From positions 1 to 64,000 of the forward strand of contig JAUIGN010000027.1 in assembly GCA_030430075.1 (NCBI GenBank): a stretch of DNA of 64,000 nucleotides, written 5' to 3'. The translations under genes were made by a program, and so were the position numbers. Source of the stretch: a bacterium. Its GTDB lineage: Bacteria > Planctomycetota > Planctomycetia > Pirellulales > Pirellulaceae. The stretch's first letter is position 1, and every line of letters starts with the position of its first letter. The notes beneath the pieces were generated by a model. It worked only from the letters and a program-made list of their open reading frames with translations. It ran no database searches and was not told the origin of the DNA. Shown here in pieces: positions 1 through 8,751 of the stretch.

Positions 1-38
1 TACTGTCGGCGGCCGGCAACTTTCTTCTTCTTCGACAT
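1..38 (-). CDS. N-terminus of a lysine-rich protein (partial, runs off the window)
   Basis: Only the first 12 codons are visible (MSKKKKVAGRRQ). The ATG is preceded by AGGAG seven bases upstream, the best ribosome-binding site in this corner of the window, so I believe the start is real. The basic N-terminus would suit a nucleic-acid-binding or ribosome-associated protein, but 12 residues cannot identify it. Its ATG overlaps, on the opposite strand, the ATG assigned to the CHAT gene, so the two genes would diverge from the same bases. Confidence 0.5.
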   Translation of the reverse strand, partial: MSKKKKVAGRRQ

Positions 39-3000
39 GACACTCTCCTGTAATTACTCAATTCTAGCGGCAGAATTAAGCACATGGAGTGTCCTTCAGA
101 GCCAGCGCATCTCAGCTCTCCTAATTTACCTCGTCGGCGGAATTGCGACGTACGGGGTCAATGATCTTAATGCCCAGGACGAAGGTAAGCAGGAACTGGG
201 CAGTGATGACCCAGATGAGATCTTCCAAAGGGCTGAGTCCTTGATGAAGCAGGGCGATATGTCCAGTGCACTTGAATTGGCAGAGGAAGCACTTCAACTC
301 TACGAGGCAAAGGAGGGTCGTGAGCACTGGAAGACACGGGGAGCTCGGGAGCTCGCCAAGGATCTTCGAGAATCCAATGAACTTTCCGGCTTCGCGGTGA
401 TTCGCGTCCTGGCAGCGAATGGGCTCATGGGGGAAGTGCCCGCGCTATTGACAAAAAAGCAAGGCGCGGAGGCGATTGAATGCTTCCAGCAGGGAGCAAG
501 GGCATATGAAGAAACTTTGGGTGACACCCACATCTTGCATTTGCTTATCTTAAGCAGATGGGCTGGAACGCAAGAAGAACTGGGCAACTTTCATGAAGCG
601 GAAGTGGTTTTGCGCAGGTTGATTGAGCTCACGCGAACGCGATTGGGAAACAATCACCCGGAGGTTGCCGAACATTTTGTACACCTCGGGGAGATCCTCG
701 ACAAACAGGGTGATGCCACGAAGGCAAAGGATGCCTTCACGCAGGCGATCAGTATTGTCGAGCAGACGTACGGGCAAGCAAGTCTTCGCTGGGCATCGAC
801 GGCGACGCGCTTCGCCGGCCACTATCACAAAGCTGGTGAATATGAAGCGGCGAAAACGTTGTGTGCTCAAGCCGTGAGCGCGATCGAGTCGCTCCATGAC
901 GCTACCGGCGCCGAGTACGAATACACGTTGTTTCAAGTAAGTTCCACAAGTCTGCAACTGGGGCAAGCTGAGTTGCTCGGCAAACTCACGGATCGAATCG
1001 ATGAAATCAAATTGGGCTCGCAAGACCCAATGCGGTTTCTAATCGTGGCCAAGATCAAAGAAGGGACAGGGAGGGATCGAGAAGCTGAGTCTCTTTATCG
1101 CAAGGCGGTCTTGGCGACGACAGAGACGGACCCATTGCATGCTGATGGCCTATATGGTCTGGGGCAAATGCAAGTGCGACGAGGAAGCTTCATGGCGATC
1201 GTGTATCATATGCAGGCACTCAAAATTCGCAAGGAACTTTTGGGAGAAAACGATTGGGATTATGCGCGAAGTTTGCTTGGAGTGGGGCAATGTTATCTGA
1301 ATGTGGGTCTCGGCGGTGGAGATGAGGTAAACTGGCGCCCGGCGGAATCATACCTCACGCAGGCAAGAGACCTTTTTCGTAAGCTGCAAGGCGTGAGGGA
1401 CGACAGCTATGTGCAGGCGATCGATGCGTTGGGGAGATTCCGCTTGCTCACCGGCGAGTTGGCCGAAGCCGAGAAGCTCACCCAAGAAGCGATGAATATC
1501 AGTGCCGAAATCTATCCGCCGAATAGCCCGTCGTTTTTTACGGGCGTTCGAAACATGGGTTTTATCCGTTTGGCAGCAGGAGACATGGTGGAAGCCGGCA
1601 AGATATTCGGCGAGATGGTTGCGAGGCGAAGGCACTCGCTTCAGTCATTAATGTGGAACCTTTCAGAACATGAGCAACTTGCTCTTGCGGCCGGACTACG
1701 CGGCCCACTGAACAACTTATTGACGGTTCGAGCTAGTTCCAGCGAAGCGACAAACGCCAGGTACCAACATGTTATGGCGTGGAAGGGGGTTGTGTTCGAG
1801 TACCAGCGTGCGATGAGGATGCTGCACGCAGATCCAAGCCTTAAGGCGACATTTCAAGATTTGCAACGTGTGACGGCGCACGCTGCAAAGCTCAGGCTTG
1901 CGAGCGCGGAGCTGGACGAAGACTCAGATCAACAACGACAGCTGTTGAAGGCGGTCAATGAGAAAGAGCAAATCGAAAGGAGGCTCGGCCGCGAATCCTC
2001 GATGTTTGAAGATTTCATCGGAGAGCAAAGGCTCACACCCGCGGAACTCAAATCGCGCTTGCCGGACGGAGTCGTCCTTGTGGACTTTCTGGAATACAGC
2101 CACTTGATTGGCTTCGAAGCGAAGCCAATTCGGTTTGAACGCGAATCGCGCTTAAAGGCCTTCATTGTAAAGAACCACGGACCGATCGAAGAGGTTGACT
2201 TTGGCGAGGCAGAACCGATCTGGCAACTCATTCGCATGTGGCACCAGGAAGTCGCCGGAATACCTGGATCGGAAGAAATCGCGCGAGGTGACCTCTCACG
2301 TCTGATCCGGCAGAATGTTTGGGTGCCAATCGAAAAGCGATTAGGTAGCGAAAAACTCATCATGATATCGCCGGATGGGGAACTGGGGCGCTGCCCATTC
2401 GCCGCGATCCCTGGGAGGAAAGCCGGTTCATTTCTGTTTGAAGAATTGTCGATCTCCGTGCTTCCAATCCCTCAGCTGATCGGAAACGTACTGCCGGCGC
2501 CACGCGAAGATCATGAAAGTGTGTCGATGCTCCTCGTTGGCGCACCTGAGCCTACACTCGCCGTGGGGCGCAACGAGAAACCGGAGGTGATTGCCAAGAA
2601 TCCAAGCGAAACAGACGTGAACAAGCCGAACCCGGCAGTGCTACCGGATTTCACTCGGCAAATTGATATTCCGGGCGACCCAGCGCTTCGACATACAGCA
2701 GACGAAATTGGGAAAATCGCGAAGCTATTCGAATCTAACCACAATGGCGCAAAGCCGGATGTGCTCCTTGGAGACCAGGTGACAGAATCAAGTTTTGCAA
2801 GCACCTCGCCAGGAAAGACATACCTCCATATTGCAGCCCACGGCTTCCACGCAGCCGCGAACCGTTCCGGATCGCAACCGGGCGAGGATGATTTTGACAT
2901 TTGGCATTATCTTGGTCCCGTGACACGCCGCATCCGGCGAATCTACCCAGGTTTGCTTTCGGGCTTTGTATTTCGGTCCTTTGAAGACCGCTCAAATGTC

Positions 3001-3558
3001 GATGAGGCCCCGGAAGGCGACGATGATGGTCTTCTCACGGCACTGGAAATAGCGCAATTGAATCTCAATCAAGTAGACCTGGCCGTTTTGTCCGGATGCG
3101 AGACGGGGCTCGGCGATGCAACCGGCGGTGAAGCTGTGCTCGGCCTTGAACGAGCATTTCAAGTGGCTGGTACTCGAACGACGGTCGCAAGCCTCTGGCC
3201 GGTCGACAACGACACAAAACGGCTCATGATGCAGAGGTTCTACTCCAACCTCTGGGAGCGACGGATGGGCAAACTTGAGGCCCTGCGTGAAGCCCAGCTT
3301 CACCTTCTCCACCATGGAACTGGCGACAGCGCTCAACCTCGATACTGGGCAGGGTGGGTATTAAGTGGAGATCCTGGCGACATCTCCTTCCTGGCAAATA
3401 GCCAAGGGGAAAGTCAAATCCGGATCAATGAAGGACTCGACAAGGCCTCGAAGGGACACGGTCGCAACCGCTCGGTCTTCGTGGCAGCAGTTGTCGGCAT
3501 TGTCCTTCTTGCGCTTGCCGGCATGTTCGCAATACGGAGACGCCGAGAGCACCATTGA
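37..3558 (+). CDS. TPR-CHAT protein with N-terminal signal/anchor and C-terminal membrane helix
   Basis: This 1173-residue protein has a hydrophobic stretch near residues 28-44, ending before an A-Q site like a signal cleavage site. Tetratricopeptide-like helical repeats follow through roughly residues 55-560, then a linker. The C-terminal third is a CHAT domain, a caspase-like cysteine peptidase fold: the His motif AAHG has its His near 935 and the SGCETG motif has the catalytic Cys near 1021. A membrane helix spans about 1147-1166 with a basic tail. TPR-CHAT proteins act in regulated proteolysis and in some bacterial death or defence systems; both presumed catalytic residues are present. 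The upstream ATG has no clear ribosome site and overlaps the start of a divergent gene, so the start is uncertain, although no later ATG would keep the signal segment. It may or may not belong to the mobile region to its right. Confidence 0.85.
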   Translation: MTLSCNYSILAAELSTWSVLQSQRISALLIYLVGGIATYGVNDLNAQDEGKQELGSDDPDEIFQRAESLMKQGDMSSALELAEEALQLYEAKEGREHWKTRGARELAKDLRESNELSGFAVIRVLAANGLMGEVPALLTKKQGAEAIECFQQGARAYEETLGDTHILHLLILSRWAGTQEELGNFHEAEVVLRRLIELTRTRLGNNHPEVAEHFVHLGEILDKQGDATKAKDAFTQAISIVEQTYGQASLRWASTATRFAGHYHKAGEYEAAKTLCAQAVSAIESLHDATGAEYEYTLFQVSSTSLQLGQAELLGKLTDRIDEIKLGSQDPMRFLIVAKIKEGTGRDREAESLYRKAVLATTETDPLHADGLYGLGQMQVRRGSFMAIVYHMQALKIRKELLGENDWDYARSLLGVGQCYLNVGLGGGDEVNWRPAESYLTQARDLFRKLQGVRDDSYVQAIDALGRFRLLTGELAEAEKLTQEAMNISAEIYPPNSPSFFTGVRNMGFIRLAAGDMVEAGKIFGEMVARRRHSLQSLMWNLSEHEQLALAAGLRGPLNNLLTVRASSSEATNARYQHVMAWKGVVFEYQRAMRMLHADPSLKATFQDLQRVTAHAAKLRLASAELDEDSDQQRQLLKAVNEKEQIERRLGRESSMFEDFIGEQRLTPAELKSRLPDGVVLVDFLEYSHLIGFEAKPIRFERESRLKAFIVKNHGPIEEVDFGEAEPIWQLIRMWHQEVAGIPGSEEIARGDLSRLIRQNVWVPIEKRLGSEKLIMISPDGELGRCPFAAIPGRKAGSFLFEELSISVLPIPQLIGNVLPAPREDHESVSMLLVGAPEPTLAVGRNEKPEVIAKNPSETDVNKPNPAVLPDFTRQIDIPGDPALRHTADEIGKIAKLFESNHNGAKPDVLLGDQVTESSFASTSPGKTYLHIAAHGFHAAANRSGSQPGEDDFDIWHYLGPVTRRIRRIYPGLLSGFVFRSFEDRSNVDEAPEGDDDGLLTALEIAQLNLNQVDLAVLSGCETGLGDATGGEAVLGLERAFQVAGTRTTVASLWPVDNDTKRLMMQRFYSNLWERRMGKLEALREAQLHLLHHGTGDSAQPRYWAGWVLSGDPGDISFLANSQGESQIRINEGLDKASKGHGRNRSVFVAAVVGIVLLALAGMFAIRRRREHH

Positions 3559-3627
3559 CCAAGGACACGGCGACATGCAGGACGAGGTCAGCGGGAAGTG
3601 CCTCAGTGCTTTACATCGGATATATTT

Positions 3628-3661
3628 ATTTGTTCGTATAAGGCATCTTATACGAAGTTTC
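3628..3661. repeat. loxP-like palindrome in the gap after the CHAT gene
   Basis: The perfect inverted repeat has arms TTCGTATAAG and CTTATACGAA separated by GCAT. Read as a tyrosine-recombinase core it has an 8-base spacer (AGGCATCT) between TTCGTATA and TATACGAA, the same inner arms and spacer length as phage P1 loxP, with further matches outward on the right side (TATACGAAGTT). It could equally be a transcription terminator or operator, but it is AT-rich and lacks a clear T-tract. The rest of this roughly 320-base gap holds nothing I recognise. Confidence 0.55.
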
Positions 3662-3882
3662 ATGTCCAAAGTGGCTTGCGAAAGCCAAAATCTGAATGGT
3701 GCCGTGAGCTTGACACGGATCTACTTTACATTACCACAGCTCCCGGCGAAAGTCCGTCTGTCGCTGAAATAAGGAAGTGCAACCCAAGACGAACACGCCG
3801 CACATAGCTTTTCCGATCAGGAATGAGAGCATTGCTTTCTGTCGCATTCGGGACAGAATCCCAAGCTGTGAAAGTAGCTGGA

Positions 3883-4662
3883 TTATTGCCTTGCATGAAC
3901 AAGTTTGAGAACAGCGGATTCCGGCTCTACCTCATACTGTCGTACGTCTGGGCCGCTTCTAGCCCAGCCGCTCAATTCGATTACAGAGGTCCTTTGCCCC
4001 TCTCTTCCTGGCCGCAATTTGCGAGCCAGAAGCTTTCCAAAGCGATGATCGTGTGTTGATACAAGTAGTTGCCTCTTGTCTTTCGTGCGTCGCAACAGAT
4101 CGACCAAACCCAGTAGGTTGATGTCGTCGAGACTCTGAATGGGGTCATCCAATAGCGCCGCTTGAACCGGCAAACGCGGCAAAGAAAGATTGAGTGACAG
4201 AAAGAGCGAGACAGCTAGGGCATTCAGTTGTGAGCTCGACAAAACGGCGTTGGGACTGTCCGACGAAAGCCCTTCTTCACTGTCCCGGACGTGGGCATCT
4301 AACCTCCCTCGTCCCCGACTGAATCGAGTTGCAAGCGTTACCACGCGAAAAGCTGGATGTGGATCAATGCGAGCGTAAACCCGCTGCAAAAACGGCTCGA
4401 TTTGCTTGAGCCTGTCAACTGCAACACGCGATGCAGCTTCCCTTAACTCATCGAGTAGTTGGTTGACAACGACGCCGGTCAATTCGCGAGATTTGATAAC
4501 AAGTTGGTGTGCCGCGAGCTCCTTCTTTGCATCTTGGAGGTCGTTCTCAGTACTTCCAATGCGGGACTTCGCCGCTTCTCTCGCAAGATTCAGGACAAGT
4601 CGTTCCCCGGATTTTCGATGAGCAATGAGCCGCTGATTCCTTTCATTGCATTCCGCGATCAA
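3883..4662 (-). CDS. C-terminal half of a Rad50/SMC-like ABC ATPase (separated by frameshift)
   Basis: The frame carries the second half of an ABC/SMC-type nucleotide-binding head: the ABC signature region LSSSQ (residues 141-145 from the TTG used here), a hydrophobic Walker B strand running into LDDPIQSLDD (171-180, Walker B acid pair plus D-loop) and the switch histidine in VSTHDH (204). The first about 100 residues are coiled-coil-like. It has no ATG; the open frame reaches back to about 4716, overlapping the end of the N-terminal half, and the two are one base out of frame (a -1 shift would join them). I read it as the 3' part of one gene, either truly broken or carrying a sequencing error. 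Downstream partner of the SIR2 and middle genes. Confidence 0.8.
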   Translation of the reverse strand: MIAECNERNQRLIAHRKSGERLVLNLAREAAKSRIGSTENDLQDAKKELAAHQLVIKSRELTGVVVNQLLDELREAASRVAVDRLKQIEPFLQRVYARIDPHPAFRVVTLATRFSRGRGRLDAHVRDSEEGLSSDSPNAVLSSSQLNALAVSLFLSLNLSLPRLPVQAALLDDPIQSLDDINLLGLVDLLRRTKDKRQLLVSTHDHRFGKLLARKLRPGREGQRTSVIELSGWARSGPDVRQYEVEPESAVLKLVHARQ

Positions 4663-4667
4663 ACTCT

Positions 4668-6035
4668 CTACTCCAATGACAGTGAACTCGATTCGTTGGC
4701 TTGAATCCCAATCGCTTCAAGCGATCGGTCTCGATCGCCTTCCCATTTGCGATGAACCGCAAGTGCTGCTTCAGCTGCATCGAGCTTGGTTTTCGTATCC
4801 GTCGCAACTGTCACCGCCTCTGCCTCCGCCTTTGCAAGATCGGCGATGACTTCTGATGGCTGATTTTCCGAAGGTTCTCCGGACGCTTCCTGAGCAGCGA
4901 GTTGCTCTAGCCGAGCCTTGGTCCGCTCAATGTCGTAGCTCTGCGAGCATACGGGACAATGTTCTCCGAGAAGCTTGATTGCGATCTGTGCGAGAGCACG
5001 CTGTTGCTCGTGCAACTCTTGAGCCTCAACTTGCCGCTTTCTATTTGCGGCCGCCTCTTTCCTTGCCGCTGCAAGCGTATCGCGAATCTTCTGTACTGCC
5101 AATTTTGCTTGCTCGTTTTGAATGCGTAATTCTTCGATTGAAGGGGGCGGCTTGGTTGGCTCATTTGCCAAAAGCTCTCGCAACTGTGCCGCTGTGTCAA
5201 GCCGTGATCCGTTTTGCGTGACAAGACTCTGCAACTGCTGAATGGCGTTGTTCAATACGCTCGAAGCTTCAACCGACGTTGCTGATGGCAATTCTATGGC
5301 GATTGTAACGCGAAGTTCCCTTGCTGCTTGCCACCACTCGTTCCAAGACGGAAGAGTAGGATCTTCATCTACCTCTGAGGACTGCTTAAGTTTCTGAAGT
5401 TGTTTCTGCAGTTCGGCAACCCGTTGAACGAGCGGAGCCTCTTCCTTTGTGCGCTGTGTTATCGCGCGAGTCCAGCTGTTTCGTTCTCTCTCCAACTGCA
5501 GCTGCAGTTCAGTCAGTCGGCCTACGCCCACCAACTCGGTGACGACGTTGAATCGTTCCTGGTCACTTGCTGCTTCGAGAAAATCACGCACCCGGTCCTG
5601 CTGAAGATAGACACTACGAACGAGAGCAGATGTAAGCGCAGACTCTCCGTCGTTTGCGGAAGCTGCATCCGGCCACAACATTTCAAGGAGCCGTGACGTT
5701 GCAGATGCGCTTTTGAAGTCCTCACCACCGATTGAGAGCTGCAGAGACTGCGAATTAGCATCGGAGGTCCGTGTAACCGAGATGTCCTCGCTGTTTTCAT
5801 TCGTCAGCTCAACAGATACTCGGGCCTCACCTGTCTCTGAGTACATGGAGAGAAGTTTCTCGTCGGTTCCAATCCGAGCGACCTGTCCGCAAAGTCCCCA
5901 AAGAACAGCATCCAGCAGCGATGTCTTTCCGAGCCCATTGACACCGATGATGACGGTCGCGTCGGCGCTTAGATCGAATTTACGTCTCGACGCAAATCCG
6001 CGAAATCCGGCGACGTCTATGCTCTTTAGTCTCAT
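4668..6035 (-). CDS. N-terminal half of a Rad50/SMC-like ABC ATPase with zinc hook
   Basis: The 455-residue product begins with the N-terminal ATPase lobe typical of RecF/Rad50/SMC proteins (an FRGF element and Walker A GVNGLGKTS at residues 31-39), continues as a long coiled coil and contains a CPVC zinc-hook motif at 360-363, as in Rad50. It then enters the returning coiled coil and stops at residue 455, before the Walker B half, which lies in the next frame. Its ATG overlaps the stop of the preceding small gene by four bases, so the genes are translationally coupled. ATPases of this class power several anti-phage systems; with the SIR2 gene upstream it would be the sensor or motor. As written, neither half alone makes a complete ATPase site. 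Confidence 0.85.
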   Translation of the reverse strand: MRLKSIDVAGFRGFASRRKFDLSADATVIIGVNGLGKTSLLDAVLWGLCGQVARIGTDEKLLSMYSETGEARVSVELTNENSEDISVTRTSDANSQSLQLSIGGEDFKSASATSRLLEMLWPDAASANDGESALTSALVRSVYLQQDRVRDFLEAASDQERFNVVTELVGVGRLTELQLQLERERNSWTRAITQRTKEEAPLVQRVAELQKQLQKLKQSSEVDEDPTLPSWNEWWQAARELRVTIAIELPSATSVEASSVLNNAIQQLQSLVTQNGSRLDTAAQLRELLANEPTKPPPSIEELRIQNEQAKLAVQKIRDTLAAARKEAAANRKRQVEAQELHEQQRALAQIAIKLLGEHCPVCSQSYDIERTKARLEQLAAQEASGEPSENQPSEVIADLAKAEAEAVTVATDTKTKLDAAEAALAVHRKWEGDRDRSLEAIGIQANESSSLSLE

Positions 6036-6634
6036 TTGCCGTCCATTTGTTTATGAAGTGATTCGATAAGAGATTCCTGCTTAAGGAACGCGTCGACTAC
6101 GGTCTGAATCGAATCTGACGAAAGTTCCTGTCCACCAAGTAACTCTGGCAAGCGGGTAAGCACGGCGTCGGACGACGCGTCTTCAAGCGGCTCATCAAGA
6201 GGTAAGAGTGGAAGAAGAGCTTCCTCGACATCAGAGACTTCTTTGAGTTGCGCACCAGTGGAAACCAATTTGCGGACTCTACCCGTGTCATATCGAATGC
6301 GTTCGATTTGCTGCTGCTCACTCGTCGGAACAAGACCGGGCGTCAGAAGCACCAAGTAACCTTCCCACGACTTGTACTCATCATGTGAAAGATGCTCAGA
6401 TATCAGCTCGACCAAAGAGGCTTGCGAGTCGACCCACTCGTGGATCAAGTCGCTCCAAGTTTGAAATGCCACAATTGCCACAATGCTGTACGCATCCTCA
6501 AAGAGACGTTGACTACTTTGGTCAATCCCGGCGAGAGCGACATTGTCTACCTCCGTAAAGGCGTGTTTGCAGAGCACGCTAGTTGCAGCAGCAAGGATCT
6601 CGGTCTGCGATAGAGAACTGCTTCCGGACTTCAT
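6032..6634 (-). CDS. Small middle protein of the SIR2/ABC operon
   Basis: This 200-residue mostly helical acidic protein has no motif I can name. It sits exactly between the SIR2 gene and the ABC ATPase gene, overlapping each by four bases, so the three are one operon with coupled translation. The position and size fit the 'middle component' of ABC-three-component conflict systems, where a small protein links an ABC ATPase to an effector. That assignment rests on gene order, not on recognised residues. Confidence 0.8.
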   Translation of the reverse strand: MKSGSSSLSQTEILAAATSVLCKHAFTEVDNVALAGIDQSSQRLFEDAYSIVAIVAFQTWSDLIHEWVDSQASLVELISEHLSHDEYKSWEGYLVLLTPGLVPTSEQQQIERIRYDTGRVRKLVSTGAQLKEVSDVEEALLPLLPLDEPLEDASSDAVLTRLPELLGGQELSSDSIQTVVDAFLKQESLIESLHKQMDGK

Positions 6635-8016
6635 GCGAACATCTCCTTGATTTTACTTGGGTCATTTCGAAGCTCGTCGACATCAAAGAGGGCCAAGTGC
6701 GTGTCGCCGTCCACGATGCTGGCGTCGTCGGTGTCGCCAAGAATCGAGGCGGGTGTCGTGATAGCGGGACGTGCACCCGGGACACCGGCAATCACTACGG
6801 CTCTAGAGCGCGGGAGCGGTATTTCGGTTTGACCATATTTTTCTCGTTGCAACAGGTCCGTCTCAATGGAGGTCCAGCGGCGCACACCGTTTCCCGAAGC
6901 AACCCGAATCGACCAGCGATGTGTGGGTGAGTGGAACTCGACAATCCCGTCCGGCTTCATCGTAGCAGTAAGGCCTTCCGTCCGTTCAATAAGTCCCACG
7001 GCAAGCAACAAGTCGGCAACGAGAGTTGCATGCGTACTATCCAGTTTTAGAAATGTTCGATCACTTAGTAGCCAGGACGAACGTAGCTGGCCGAAGCCGA
7101 TAAGTCCCAATCCGGCAAGACGATCACATAGTTCTTCAACGTTTTCTTCCGGCCATCTCTCCTTGTAGGTGAGATCGCGGCATGCACGAGCAACTTCGCT
7201 TGCTAGCTCCAAAACGACTCGATCGGAAAATGCTCGCATCAAGTCGACCCAGCCCAATTGAACATACTCTTCTTCAGAGATGCTCAATTCGCTCGCAAAA
7301 AGTGAATCTTCAACTTTCCCTGGCCCTGCAAGATAGATATTGGCGCCGTCGCCAAGGGCGGTGCGTAGTCTACTTATGCTGTCCTTGAGAACGCCGCAAG
7401 AGGAACCGAGCCCAGCAAACACGACGATTGGAGTGGCGGTGGCGAAGCGAGTGATGACTTCTTCCCAATTGTCTCGCCATGCCACAGCCAGTGACTCAGT
7501 GGTGAGTATCCACTCTTCAGGATTCGCTTCGGCATTGCGGTGCAGGTAGATGACATTGGCCCGCCCAAGTCGGTGATGCTCTTCCGGTCCCTTTACGATT
7601 GAAACCTCAGTTTGAGCCGCGACTCGACTCAAGGCGTGATTCAAGGCCAGATCAAAGTTAAGGGTAACAACATTCGAGATCGCTCCTTCTAGCATCAACG
7701 CAGCCGTAATAAGGTGTCCGTCATTTGGCGAGGCATTCTTGAACCGAGTGATTGGCATTCGCGATACCAGAGCTGATTGCCCGCCAGTCTTGGCTTGTAC
7801 AGCGTCGGCCAACACGGAGAGGTCGTCCGGATCAGCACAGTCACCATTTCGCAGAACCCCGTCAGCGACCAACTTCCTGTGGGCCTCTTGTGAGCATTCC
7901 TTGGCCAAAGGGACTCGCGTTGGGGGCTCAAACGAGCATCCTGCGCCAATTACGAACACGATGCGCCCACCTTCTGGGGCTGCAATCGCTTCGAGTAATG
8001 GTGGTGGTAACGGCAT
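6631..8016 (-). CDS. SIR2-domain protein, predicted NAD-degrading effector
   Basis: The N-terminal half (about residues 15-240) has SIR2-like NAD-binding features: FVIGAGCSF at 21-29 (the GAGxS loop), TLNFD at 118-122 and a conserved-position histidine in IYLHRN near 159. The histidine is followed by RN rather than the usual G, typical of divergent defence SIR2 proteins. The C-terminal about 200 residues resemble no domain I know and may receive the signal from the partner genes. Stand-alone and fused SIR2 domains in anti-phage systems destroy NAD+ to stop infected cells. The start is supported by AGGAG about 11 bases upstream, overlapping the stop of the BrxL-like remnant. It is the first intact gene of a three-gene operon with the middle protein and the ABC ATPase. 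Confidence 0.82.
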   Translation of the reverse strand: MPLPPPLLEAIAAPEGGRIVFVIGAGCSFEPPTRVPLAKECSQEAHRKLVADGVLRNGDCADPDDLSVLADAVQAKTGGQSALVSRMPITRFKNASPNDGHLITAALMLEGAISNVVTLNFDLALNHALSRVAAQTEVSIVKGPEEHHRLGRANVIYLHRNAEANPEEWILTTESLAVAWRDNWEEVITRFATATPIVVFAGLGSSCGVLKDSISRLRTALGDGANIYLAGPGKVEDSLFASELSISEEEYVQLGWVDLMRAFSDRVVLELASEVARACRDLTYKERWPEENVEELCDRLAGLGLIGFGQLRSSWLLSDRTFLKLDSTHATLVADLLLAVGLIERTEGLTATMKPDGIVEFHSPTHRWSIRVASGNGVRRWTSIETDLLQREKYGQTEIPLPRSRAVVIAGVPGARPAITTPASILGDTDDASIVDGDTHLALFDVDELRNDPSKIKEMFA

Positions 8017-8029
8017 TACAAAGGCGCTC

Positions 8030-8233
8030 CTAATTCATACCCAGTGCTTTGAATGCCGCGGCTTTGGGGTCGCCGTAAAAAACAGGGTCGACGTGTTCCA
8101 TAATGTCGCCGCTGACTTCGAGGAACTGACGTTTGTTTTCGATGGGAACGAGGGCGCGTTTAACGCCGTTGTCTCGGGCCAATTGAAGTGGCTCGGTTAA
8201 CGGCCATGCGAAGTGCGGCGATCCTTTTGACAT
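8030..8233 (-). pseudogene. C-terminal remnant resembling a BrxL/Lon-related ATPase
   Basis: The 67 codons include a stretch (RALVPIENKRQFLEV, then VDPVFYGDPKAAAFKALG) that resembles the extreme C-terminus of BREX BrxL-type Lon-related proteins, which end in a similar FYxDPxxAxxKALG tail. Nothing of the ATPase or protease parts remains; the HTH gene ends 16 bases upstream. It looks like the join left by a deletion inside a longer defence locus. Its stop codon overlaps the ribosome-binding site of the SIR2 gene, so it was, or is, in the same transcript. The family match is from memory and needs a profile search. Confidence 0.45.
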
Positions 8234-8248
8234 CGATTTCCATTCGCG

Positions 8249-8497
8249 TCACTTTGCCTTTCGAATCTTGTTCGATGGTTTGGCAGTTTCCAGGAGGAAT
8301 TTCTCGAGGTCGTTCCGCCGGAAAAGGCGGTATCCGTTGGCCGGATTCCGATGCATTCGGATTCGACCATCTTGGCCCCAATTGCGGAGCGTATTGGGAG
8401 ATACTCCCAAGAACGCAGCAGCTTCCCTGATTGTGAGGTAGGCGTCGAGCTTCTCCACCGGTGAGGCCTCCGTTTCGTTTGAAATCGCCGCTAGCAC
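8249..8497 (-). CDS. Small MerR/excisionase-type helix-turn-helix protein
   Basis: The domain reads YLTIREAAAFLGVSPNTLRN followed by GRIRMHRNPANGYRLF and DLEKFL, the classic winged helix-turn-helix of MerR and excisionase-like DNA-binding proteins. I chose a GTG start giving about 82 residues, because the upstream extension (an ATG at 8659 exists) is low-complexity and not family-like. It lies at the head of the BrxL-remnant/SIR2/ABC gene string and is the likely transcription regulator of that locus, or a recombination directionality factor of the mobile region. Confidence 0.75.
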   Translation of the reverse strand: MLAAISNETEASPVEKLDAYLTIREAAAFLGVSPNTLRNWGQDGRIRMHRNPANGYRLFRRNDLEKFLLETAKPSNKIRKAK

Positions 8498-8751
8498 TGG
8501 GCCAACCTTACCAAACCGTACCCCCGAAAAATAGCGGTAACTGACAAGGCGGGGACTTGCGAAGTCTGGGAGTCTTATGTGTAAGGGCCACGGCTGCTGG
8601 GTGAGAAGGATGGGTGAGAAGGAGAGTCGGGCGCGACATGCAATAGGCTCACAAACCACGGGCGGTGTTCTGACGATTTCCGCGAACTACGCTGTCGGCG
8701 CGTTGGGAGGATATTTGGGCAAGGTCTTCCTGTTCGTTGATTCGTGCGTTT

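Noticed and set aside
3628..3661. XerC/XerD dif site
   Set aside because: The arms do not match dif consensus and the spacer is 8, not 6, bases; a lox-like reading fits better.
4660..4720. Programmed -1 frameshift in the ABC ATPase
   Set aside because: The overlap contains no slippery heptamer, so a mutation or sequencing error is more likely.
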